From Voacanga thouarsii (taxonomy: Eukaryota; Streptophyta; Magnoliopsida; Gentianales; Apocynaceae), in NCBI GenBank assembly GCA_026120185.1, contig JANUWF010001218.1:2170001-2234000 (forward strand): a DNA stretch of 64,000 bases, written 5' to 3'. Shown here in pieces: positions 1-9,150 of this stretch. The first letter of the stretch is position 1. Each line of letters opens with the position of its first letter. The translations under genes and the position numbers were made by a program. Under the pieces are notes generated by a model, which made no database searches, was not told the DNA's origin, and saw only the letters and a program-made list of their open reading frames with translations.

Positions 1-20
1 CCCCTCTAAGATTTATCAAT

Positions 21-30
21 TGGTATCAGA
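21..30 (+). promoter_or_regulatory. C1 primer-binding site (initiator tRNA-Met type)
   Basis: TGGTATCAGA lies two bases after a CA that would close the 5' LTR. It matches the complement of the 3' end of plant initiator tRNA-Met, the usual primer for copia reverse transcription. Only the first 10 bases match, so the site is short or decayed. Confidence 0.75.
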
Positions 31-79
31 AAATTAGTCTATATTGTTTTCAGCCTAACAGCCTTGTATGAAAAATTCA

Positions 80-743
80 GATGGCAAACACTTCGTCTCT
101 ACCATACACTGAATGGCTTTCAACAAACAGATCACCATTATTCAATGGAAACAACTATACATTCTAGAAAAATAGACTGAAGATCTATGTATGCTCAATT
201 AATTTTGAGTTATGGAATCTTGTTGAAAAAGGACCATTTGTTCCATTTAAAACTGCTAAAGGCAGAAAAGTGTCTAAATAGAGTAATGAATATGACAGTG
301 AAGATACTTCGAAAATGACCTTAAATTTTCAAGCAATGAACATATTGTATTGTGCTTTTGATGCAAAAGAATACAACCGGATCAGTAGTTGTGATTCAGC
401 TTATGAAATGTGAAAATTACTTAAAGTTACCCATGAGAAGATAAATAAAGTAAAGGAGTCAAAGTTAGGACTCTTGGTCCATGACTATGAGTTGTTTACC
501 ATGAAACCAAATAAGAACATAACTGATATATTTACTAGATTCACAAATGAATAGATTGAAAGTTTATAGGAAAATCTATTTCCTTGGAGAGCAAAATAAA
601 AAAAATACTCGATGCCTTGCTAAAAAGCTAGTAGCCTAAGACCTTAGTTGTGGAAGAATTTAAAGACTTGAATAATCTATCAACCGAAGAACTGATTCGG
701 TCTCTCTTGACTCATGAAATGAAACTCAAAAGGTTTCAAGAAT

Positions 744-796
<53 letters not shown>

Positions 797-1899
797 AGAG
801 GTACAAAGGAACTGCCTTAGAGGGTGTTGATGATGAAGCTAACAATGAACAATCTAAAAGTGACTATGGCACTGATTTAGACACCAAAGAATTGGCCATA
901 GTTGCTAGAAAATTTAGGAAGATTCAGAAGAAGCAACTTCAAAAGAGGTAAGAAATTTGTTAAAAAGAAGGGACAAACTTTATCCTTCAAACCTTAATAT
1001 TATGAATATAAAAGCATAGAACATTTTATTGCTGACTGTCCAATAGTCAAAGAAATAGAGGTCAAGAAGAGAAAAAAAAAAAGAAAAGAAAAGAAGGCCA
1101 AGAAAGGAAAAGGGTTGACCAAGACTTGGGATTAAGATAGATCCAGAACTGAAGAACATAGTGAATCTGAATTTGAAACAACCAACATATGCTTCATGGC
1201 CATGGCAGAAAAAGTAAATCTTGCTTCTTCTAATTTTGTATCTGAATTACACAATTCTGCTTGTGAAAATTCTGATGATCTGAGTGAGCTTCTTATTGAC
1301 GTGTTCCATGAACACAAAAAACTATCTACAAGAAACAAGAAAATAAAAATAAAGATTAATTCCTTGTTAGATACAATACTAAGTTGTTGAGTGAGAACAA
1401 AACTCTACTTGATTGTATTAATTGTTTATATATTGAAAAGGATGTTCTCTCGACTTCTTTGCATTGTATGTCACCTGAGAACAAATGCCTATGTGACAAA
1501 GTAATATCTCTTGAAATTATGTTTAGTGATTTTGATGACGTGAAAAAGAGAGTTGATGATCTTTCTACTTACATTGAGAAGTTCACAAATGGCAAAAACA
1601 ATCTAAATAGATTGTTTGGAATGCAACATGTAGCTGGAGACAGAAATGGTCTCAGATATAGGCATGTCAACAAAGTTAGAAATTAAAAGTCTCATTTTGT
1701 GAAAGCTAACTCTTCATATATAACTCATACTTGTTGCACATTTTGTGGTAAAGACGGACACAATGCATCTAAGTGTCATGTTAGGAAGAAAATAGAATTC
1801 GAGGTGAAAATAGTATGGAGAATTAAAGGAATTATTACTAAGCCCCGAGGACCCAAGAAAGAATGGGTACCAAAAGTCACTCTTTCATCTTGTATATAA
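80..1899 (+). pseudogene. C1 gag pseudogene
   Basis: Gag forms the capsid-like particle and binds the element RNA. Translation from the ATG at 80 begins MANTSSLPYTEWLS and continues with a UBN2-type gag core, then an acidic run encoded by a GAT repeat. A decayed first zinc knuckle ends in HFIADCP near 1030. Next come a Lys-rich stretch, a coiled-coil-like part (about 1384-1686) and a clean second knuckle CTFCGKDGHNASKC (C-x2-C-x4-H-x4-C, about 1739-1780). In-frame stops occur where Trp or Gln is expected, for example after NNYTF and in EM-stop-KLL. A frameshift lies near 1385. No intact product is possible. Confidence 0.75.
745..796 (+). repeat. (GAT)n microsatellite inside gag
   Basis: About 17 GAT units in a row encode an Asp run in the gag frame. 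It sits in an acidic gag linker and looks like slippage growth of a short Asp stretch. Confidence 0.95.
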
Positions 1900-1938
1900 G
1901 TACATTTACCACAAAAGATAAGCTCTACAAAATGATTT

Positions 1939-2262
1939 TTGGATAGTGGATACTCTAGACACATGACTAGAAATACAACACTAATAGAGGACATTCAAGC
2001 TACAAATAATAGATTTATCACTTTTGGAGACGAGAAAAAGGGAAAAATTCTCGGCATAGGTAATGTTGGTAAGGGATCCTCCACTATTTTTAAGCAAGTG
2101 TTGTTGATTGATGAATTGAAGTACAACTTGCTTAGTATTAGTCAATTATGTGACAATGGTTGTAAAGTTAAATTTGAAAAAGATTCATGCACTATCATTA
2201 ATAATTCTAGTGATGAAATCATCTTTGTTGTAAATCGCAATGGTAATGTCTATCTATTATAA
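1939..2262 (+). pseudogene. C1 aspartic protease fragment
   Basis: The frame reads FLDSGYSRHMTRN, which contains the D-S-G catalytic motif of a retroviral-type aspartic protease that cuts the Gag-Pol polyprotein. It continues as LSISQLCDNGCKVKFEK, the typical region between protease and integrase in copia. The frame is open to 2262, where it ends NGNVYLL-stop. The segment joining it to integrase is deleted. Confidence 0.8.
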
Positions 2263-3677
2263 CTTGGTGATCTTATTGCTCATGATATAAAACAGCTCAA
2301 CCGTGTTCAAAATTCCCTTAAGAGCAAATTGATTTCAATTAAAAGTGATAATGGGAGAGAATTTTGCAATTATGAGTTTACAAAATTTTGTGATGAGAAT
2401 AGAATTTTTCATAACTTTTCAACTATAGAAACTCCTCAACAAAATGGTATAGTTGAGAGGAAAAATAGGACTTTGTAAGAAATGGCAAGATCAGTGCTTT
2501 GTGAAAATTCCCTTCCAAAATATTTCTGGGCAAAATCTGTAAATATAGCATGCTATATTGTAAATAGAGTTATGCTAAGGCCTTTTCTTAGGAAAACACA
2601 ATTTGAACTTATCTTTGACAAGGTCCCATTCATTTTATATTTCAAAGTTTTTAGATGCAAATGTTTTGTTTTCAATACTTGAGACAATCTTGGCAAATTC
2701 GATAGCAAATCGGATGAGACTATATTTCTTGGATACTCTTCCAACAAATAGGCATATAGAGTATACAATAAAAGAACTCTATATGTGGAAGAATCCGTAC
2801 ATGTTGTATTTGATGAATCTAATATATATTCCTTTAGAAAAGATGATGATGATGTAGGTACTTCAAAGAAAAATGTCATTGAATATCACAAGGCTCCATC
2901 ACTTGACAACCATGCTAAAGAAGAAGAATTGGAAGAACAGTAAACTGAGGATAGTGAGCAAAGAGCTGAAGATCAAGTTGATCAAAGCCTACCAAAAGAA
3001 TGGAAATACAAACTCGGAGATCCAAAAAATAAATTATTAGAGATCCGAGCAGTAGTGTCAAAACCATATGGTAGTTTATTGATCATCTCGCCTTACAAGT
3101 ATTGAATCTAATTGCATTGACGTGGTTTTATGTGATAATTTTTAGATTATGTCCATACAAAAATAATTAAATTGATTCAAGTGAAATCAAGTTTGAAAAC
3201 TTGTTCCTAGACCACTTGACCTACCTGTGATTAGCACCAAGTGGGTATTAAGAAATAAACCTGATGAGCATGGTGTTATTAGAAATAAAGCTAGACTTGT
3301 TGCATAAGAATTCAATCAATTGGAGGGCATTGATTATTATGAGACATTTGTACCCATTACTAGACTAGAATCCATTAGATTGTTGCTTGCTTTTGCATCT
3401 TTCAAAAGTCTCATACTCTATCAAATGGATGTTAAAAGCGCCTTTCTAAATGATTTTATTGAAGAAGAAGTATATATAGAGCAACCTCGTGCTTTTATTC
3501 ATGAATATTTTCTAAATCATGTCTTCAAACCTTCCAAATCTCTTTATGGTTTAAAAGAAACTCCTCGTGCTTAGTATAAAAGACTTAATGGCTTTCTCCT
3601 TTCAAAAGGCTTTTCAAGAGGTGTTATTGACACTACATTGTTCATCAAAACTAAAAAATCTGATGATCTCTTGATTG

Positions 3678-3732
<55 letters not shown>

Positions 3733-3846
3733 TGATGACATTATATGTGGAGCTACTAACAAATCTTTATGTAAGAAATTTGCTAAGACTATGCAGTAAA
3801 AGTTTGAGATGAGTATGATAGGAGAACTCAACTTCTTTCTCGGTTC
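2263..3846 (+). pseudogene. C1 integrase and reverse transcriptase remnants
   Basis: The integrase core is seen as ISIKSDNGREF (second catalytic Asp) and ETPQQNGIVERKNRTL (third catalytic residue, Glu), at about 2337-2480. The copia linker follows, with frame changes. The RT core starts near 3235 and includes GIDYYETFVPITRLESIRLL and MDVKSAFLNDFIEEEVY (3320-3480), then SLYGLKE and the active-site box YIDDI just after an AT repeat. It ends with MSMIGELNFFLG at about 3843. Stops include one in place of Trp after PRA and one in place of Gln after KTMQ. The pre-integrase zinc domain and the first integrase Asp are missing. Confidence 0.8.
3680..3732 (+). repeat. (AT)n microsatellite in RT next to the YIDD box
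   Basis: About 25 AT units with one AC interruption lie directly upstream of the codons for YIDDI. In frame the tract encodes alternating Ile-Tyr. Confidence 0.95.
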
Positions 3847-3922
3847 AAAAAGTATAATCGTTTTAGATGTTTATTTAAACTCCAAATACTCTAATATACT
3901 CTCTAATATATTAAAGATACGA

Positions 3923-4240
3923 TACGTATTTACTAATTTAACAAATATTTAACTCATTCTTATTGTATAATATATACCACTAAAACCATACAATAATCAG
4001 TAGATATATTATATTTTTAGTGATATAATAAAAAATATTATAAAAAGTATACTAGAGAATTCAGAATTGCTATCTATCTAGTCCAATTAGGTTCCTCCAA
4101 GGTAAGACCAGTAATATACAAAAATCAGGAAACAAGGTCAGCAGGTATTTGTTGTCCCTTATCAGTTTTGAAACTAACAATTAAATTACACTCAAAATCA
4201 TGAATATTCAAAATGTCATTCAGTGTAATGCCCCTAGCAC
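3923..4240 (-). mobile_element. R(A): fragment of a reverse-strand copia protease/pre-integrase region
   Basis: Read on the reverse strand, 4075-4240 gives VSKLIRDNKYLLTLFPDFC, typical of the copia region between protease and pre-integrase. The rest is AT-rich. Near-identical copies lie at 52259-52576, and a shorter one at 17574-17682. The fragment belongs to a copia family other than C1 and C2. It ends at 'agcac', where it joins the 3' end of a C2-type element. Confidence 0.65.
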
Positions 4241-4277
4241 ATGAACATAAGTCATAAACATAAGTCCAAGTGGGAGA

Positions 4278-4765
4278 TTAAGTCATAAGTACATGCATAT
4301 TATTATTTAGAATTTGGACATGTAGACGTACATGTATCACTAACTTAATTATATAATTCTTATTGTTATAAAGTTTAAGACCCAATTATAGTGATCTATA
4401 TTTAATTATATGAGCTCGTTATCTTAATAAAGTGTGGAGTTATTTATAATATGTAGAAACTTAATGGTGTAGTTGAAAAAAAAAAACTATGATAGACTGT
4501 TTTAGTAATTGTACAATAATAAAAATATAGAGTTGTGGTTCCTAATTGCACGTACTAAAAACCCTAGCCACCTTTTGGAGTTCCCATCTCTCTCTGAGGA
4601 AGAAGGTTGTACACGTAACAATCAGAAGAACTAATGAGCCCAGATTTATGACCGCTAATCATTATGGATCAAAGTACGCTTCCACATCTTCTATATCCAA
4701 ATAATCTTTTGAGTAAGGTCATGTCCTTTGGGAATTCGATTGAGTCAATTTCATTAATTTTCGTC
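4278..4765 (+). repeat. C2 5' LTR
   Basis: The sequence matches the LTR parts at 17021-17343, 52680-52989 and 57652-57891 over their full length and continues about 200 bases further, to a CA at 4764-4765 before the primer site. The first ~17 bases (TGTTAGAATTT...) are missing. It is preceded at 4241-4277 by a copia 3' end with polypurine tract (AAGTCCAAGTGGGAGA), which a normal 5' LTR would not have. The LTR therefore seems shared between two element remnants, or rejoined by recombination. Confidence 0.75.
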
Positions 4766-4767
4766 AA

Positions 4768-4780
4768 TAGTATCAGAGCC
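4768..4780 (+). promoter_or_regulatory. C2 primer-binding site
   Basis: TAGTATCAGAGCC follows the LTR end and differs by one base from TGGTATCAGAGCC, the complement of the initiator tRNA-Met 3' end. Confidence 0.8.
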
Positions 4781-6005
4781 ACCTTACATCGGAGATTATT
4801 TAATTTTAATCATAAATCTCATATGATTGTTTGTGTACTAAGATTAAATCTTTTACGGATATATTAATTGAGCAATGTAGAAACACTGCATTTATGTTCA
4901 TGTTAAATGACATGATTTTTTTTTAAATGTATATTTCGTAACTGTTGCTGTTGCAAATTTCATTTGGCACTAAAGCACCTAAGACAAATACACTGGATGG
5001 CTACACTGGGCATAGGGCTTGCTGGTGCCCATTGGGCCGCTAACCGTCTAGGCCCCATTGGAGCTAAGCTGGGTAAGCCCAGTAGTAGCCTAGCAAGGCT
5101 TGGCCATTCAGCCTTAGCCTAGCTAACGGCTGGGCTAGCCCCTGAAGGGCCAGCAGCCTAGCTCCTTTAATTTTTTTTAAAAAAATGAAGGAGAAAGATG
5201 GCAACAGTAAGATTCGAACCCAGATTGCTGGTTTGATGGCACAGAGTGTTGACAATTGGTCCAAAGAACAACTTGTGACATTAATTTGCTACTTTTAATT
5301 GAAATTGAAGAAGTTGAAGAGTTGACTATTTTGTTAGCCAATTAATTTTCTATTGTGTTTTCATAATTTCAATTTTGTGTCTAGGTTGGCCATAAAATTA
5401 TTTTTTATTAATTTTTTAATTACTATATTATTTTGTTTAATTATATATCATTCATAATAACATGTCATATGGTTTGCATTAACACCACTCTAGGAATTAT
5501 TTGGTTATGCATAATTTTTATTTTGTTATGCATATTTTTTAAATTGAAAAAATTAATTTTTTTTTCATAACAACTTCAGGATGATTTAACGAGCATGTCT
5601 ATTAGTTCATGTTGATTGGTGAAAGTGGTACCCTACCAAAGTTGGCTCTCCTATGGAAGTTTTTTGGTAATGAACTAATTACATATTATGTTTTATGTCA
5701 ATCATGTGGATAGCAATCGGCCCAAAAGAAAGTTGCTATTGACAGGTGGAGAAATTCAAACACATATAGTAATGAGCACATAATGGTTATTAAGTATCTC
5801 TAGTGAGTATTAAGTCGGCCCAAAGGAAGATTTAGTACTTGATTGGATTTTACTATTAGTACTCGATTACTATACTAAGAAGATCACTTGCAACTAACTC
5901 TCGGTCGAAAGACTAGAATTAGTGTTATATCGGTTCCTTGTGAAGGGGTTGTTGTTATGAATTTAGCCCATAAGGAATAAAAGTATTTTTTTTACTTTTA
6001 TGTGA
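4781..6005 (+). other. C2 untranslated leader with a GC-rich patch
   Basis: No ORF is supported here. Most is AT-rich. A patch at about 4985-5165 is strikingly GC-rich, with repeated TGGGC, GCCCA and GGCTAGCC-like words. At about 5209-5225 there is AAGATTCGAACCCAG, which resembles the tRNA B-box on the opposite strand. The sequence TTCTCTATTACAG near 6033-6045, just before the gag reading frame, looks like a 3' splice site, so part of the leader may have been an intron of the element RNA. Confidence 0.5.
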
Positions 6006-6845
6006 GTGAGTTTTAATTTATTTTACTTGTTCTCTATTACAGTTATTGGAATTTCTATTACTCAATTATCTGCCAATTTGAATAACATTCCACAACTAAG
6101 TGGTACAAATTTTAAAGCTTGGAAGGATAAGGTCCTAATTCATTCAGGATGTATTGATCTGGACTTAACTCTTAGGGAGCCACGTTTTGCTGAGCTCATA
6201 GATAATAGTACATTTGATTAAAAAAGGGAAATGGCTCAGTAGGAGTGCTCAAATTAGATAATTTTCATGATCTTGAAAAGTACAATCCCATAAAATTTTC
6301 TTAGTAGTATGTCCCAAGAGACGAATGCACTTAAATTTCTCAAATAGTTGGAACAACACTTTGTAAAGAGCAAAAAGGTAGAGACAATTACGCTTTTGTG
6401 TAAACTCATAGCCATAAGGTACAGTGCTTCAGGAAACATCAGGGAATACATTCTCGAGATGTCTCACTCTATTTCAAAACTTAAGACACTGAAGTTGAAT
6501 CTTCCAGATGATCTATTGGTGTACCTTGTTTTGATATCTCTTCCTCCAAAATTTGGTCAGTTTGAGGTGAGATACAATTGTCAAAAGGATAAATGGATAG
6601 TTAATGAACTTATCTCACATTTAGTACAAAAGGAAAAGAGGATGAAACAACATAAAGATGAGAGTGTTAATCTGGCTCCGCCCTCAAAGGGTAACAAGAA
6701 AAAGGATAGGTAAAATGACTGGAGATGCATCGGCAGAGGAAAAGTAGAAAGGACAATCAAAAGACGTCAAGTGCTTTTGTTACAAGGATTCCTCTCATAT
6801 TAAGAAAGAATGCCCGAAATATCATGCACAGTGTGTGAAGAAAGT
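6006..6845 (+). pseudogene. C2 gag with zinc knuckle, broken
   Basis: The translation NIPQLSGTNFKAWKDKVL followed by GCIDLDLTLREPR is the start of a common plant copia gag. Further gag core is at 6348-6713 (NIREYILEMSHSISKLKTLK, ISLPPKFGQFEVRYNCQK). A knuckle CFCYKDSSHIKKEC (C-x2-C-x4-H-x4-C) lies at about 6772-6815 after a frame change. Stops at about 6219 and 6344 and the lesion before the knuckle break the frame. An ATG at 6006 lies upstream of the likely splice acceptor at 6045, so the true start is uncertain. Confidence 0.75.
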
Positions 6846-6879
6846 TATCCTCTAACTCTTGTTTGTTCAAATGTTAATT

Positions 6880-7531
6880 TAGTTTAAGTGCCAAGATATA
6901 CCTGGTGGATAGATTTAGTTGCCACTACTCATAGAAGTATATCTATGGAGGGTGCCAAAGTTACCGCCAACCAAGTGATAATGAAAGATTCATCTATAGG
7001 GACCGGCAGTATGGTGGATGATTAAGCCATTGGGACGTTTAAATTAATATTAAATTTTGGTTATTATTTGGAATTGAAAGAGACATTCGTTGTACCATCA
7101 TTTAGATGGAATTTAGTTTCTATTTCTATTTTGGATAAGAAATGATATTTCTCTTCATTTGGTAATAAATAATGTCATCTCTATTTTGGTTCTAAATTGC
7201 TTAGAACTAGTATTTTTTGTTCCTTTATGATAATTTATATGAGCTTGATATAATTACCTATTTTAATGAATCCTTACATGTAGATACACGAGGCACCAAA
7301 CAAAAATTAATTAATGAGGATTCCTACTTATTATGGCACAAAAGATTAAGTTATATTTCCAAAACGAGAATTGAAAGACTTGTGTCAAATGAGATTCTCA
7401 AAACACTTGATACTTCAAATAATCTAATATACATTGAATGTATTAAGGGTAAATTAACAGATAAGAAAACAATAGGCACTGAGAAAGCTAAAGACATCTT
7501 GGAACTAGTACATATAGACAAAATGTGTACC
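6880..7531 (+). pseudogene. C2 protease and pre-integrase fragment
   Basis: A decayed protease segment (about 6900-7140) has TWWIDLVATTHRSISM, where the usual D-S-G has become D-L-V. The pre-integrase region follows at about 7320-7531 with LLWHKRLSYISKTRIERLVS and YIECIKGKLTDKK, the His-Cys zinc-binding region of copia integrase. The frame is cut at 7531 by the gypsy element G1 and resumes at 13963. Confidence 0.8.
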
Positions 7532-9051
7532 TGATAGGGGCTAAATTAGGCATATTTTTCCTAATTATTTGAGGCTCTTTTGTAATACATTGTGTTTAAT
7601 AACTAGTCATATTCCTTCATATTTGAGATTTTACCGTTGGAAAGATATTTTGTTCATTATTATTGATTTTTAGGGTAAAACAAAACAAAAACGCCGCAGA
7701 ACAGATTAGAGGCAGCGCCAGCTAGGGCTCTAGAACCGGCGCCGGCCATGCACTGGATTGCACGAACTTCAAGGCAACAAAAAATTATCAAAACAGAGCG
7801 GAAAAGAGGGGCGCTGGCTCCAAGAGTCAAGGCGGCGTCGGCTGCAATCTGGTCTTCATTGTGCAAAATTCGAAAAAAAATCGGCGAACAAGTAGAGAAG
7901 CAGAACACAACCGGCACCAACTCTGAGATCCAATGCGGCGTCGGCTATGCCCTAAGATAAGGCGGTGCTTGATTTTTTCTACGCCATTTTTTGTAATCTG
8001 TGGAATTTTAGTATCTTCCAACTTCTACTCGGCCAAGAACTCTGTACCTACGAGTTTAGGCACTTTCTAAGCCTATAAATAGATGAAAAACACAAGAAAA
8101 AATGAGAGAATTCATTGATCATCATAAAAAATCACTCAGTCAAAGGAGGAATTCTTCAATTCAAGGAGCATTGTGCAAGAAGGTCTTCAAAGGAAGAAGA
8201 AGGAGACTTGTCTATGAGTGCTTTTTTTTACTTTGTTTTTTTTTATTGAACAATGATATGTTAATTGTTTTATTGTAATTCGACATTGTTTTAGATATTC
8301 ATGATTTTTAGAGTTATTTGATCTTTTGATTAATTGATTGTTCTTCTTGGTATTTAATTACTTGGGCGTATTACGAGATTAATTGGTTGTTCTTTTTCAT
8401 TAACTTGCTAGACTAAAGAGGTTGATAGTGGTTGCAATTGATTAATTTTATATTTATTGGCTGTTAACTTGCTAGACCAAAGAGGTTAATTGCTGAAGAT
8501 TGAGTAATTAAAGGTTAATTGATGTTTGCCAGACCAAGGATTCATTGATTAATTTCATGTTTTAAATTTTTCAGACCAAGAAAATTTAATCAATGATTGT
8601 GTTTAATGCATCTTGTGGATGAATTAGTTGAGACAGACCAAGTGATACTAATTTATCTAGAAGGTAGTAATTAGTTAAGATAGACCTAGTGATGCTAATT
8701 TATCTTAATCCTTCATGGTGCCAAGAAAATGATTAGTTATGATAATAGTTAGGTACTTTAAGATCATGTTTGTTTAAACAATGGTTTGAGTTACATACTT
8801 CTCCATCCTTAACATGTATATACTTTTATTTTTATTTTATTTTTCTTTTTATTTATTTTTTGCTTTATCGAGTCGGTTAAATAATGAAAGAAAGGTGATT
8901 AATGTCTACTTGTTCCTGGAGGATCGACACTCGTTTGAATCCTATGCTCGGTTGCTCATATATGTGATTTGGGTTGAACGTTTTAATTTAAACTTGATTG
9001 GGAATATGCTTTGTTCTTGTATGATTTTTATTCCCAAATCCGGACACATCA
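7532..9051 (+). repeat. G1 5' LTR
   Basis: This 1,520-bp LTR matches 12411-13962 throughout. It has a TATA box CTATAAATAG at 8073-8082, followed by a short untranslated region. The same TATA box is present in the 3' LTR near 12960 and in G2. Downstream, at about 8405-8690, six copies of a motif close to AGACCAA recur every 40-60 bases. A GC-rich part at about 7690-7960 has repeated GGCGCCGGC-like words. Confidence 0.9.
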
Positions 9052-9058
9052 AATTTTT

Positions 9059-9150
9059 TGCGCTGTCGCCGAGGATAAATCTGTGTTTATTAGTTTAATA
9101 ATTCTTTCCTCATGCCAAAAACATCAAGTTTTTGGCGCCGTTGCCGGGGA
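9059..9150 (+). promoter_or_regulatory. G1 duplicated primer-binding site
   Basis: The intact site TGGCGCCGTTGCCGGGGA (9133-9150) is the complement of the plant tRNA-Asp 3' end. A decayed copy, TGCGCTGTCGCCGAGGA, lies at 9059-9075 right after the LTR end. In G2 there is one site, directly after the LTR, so the ~75 bp between the two sites in G1 is a local duplication. Confidence 0.8.

Larger units (their letters stand above)
1..3846 (+). mobile_element. C1: truncated Sirevirus-like Ty1/copia element
   Basis: This is the 5' three quarters of a copia element. The last bases of a 5' LTR (ending CA at 17-18) are followed by a primer site, a long gag with two zinc-knuckle regions, protease, integrase and reverse transcriptase. 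The order PR-IN-RT is that of Ty1/copia. A long gag with a second knuckle followed by a 'GPKKEWVPK' motif resembles plant Sireviruses; this lineage call is by family memory. The element stops abruptly after the RT motif 'GELNFFLG', so RNase H and the 3' LTR are missing. The pre-integrase domain and the first part of integrase are also missing near 2262. Many stops and frameshifts show that it is dead. Confidence 0.85.
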
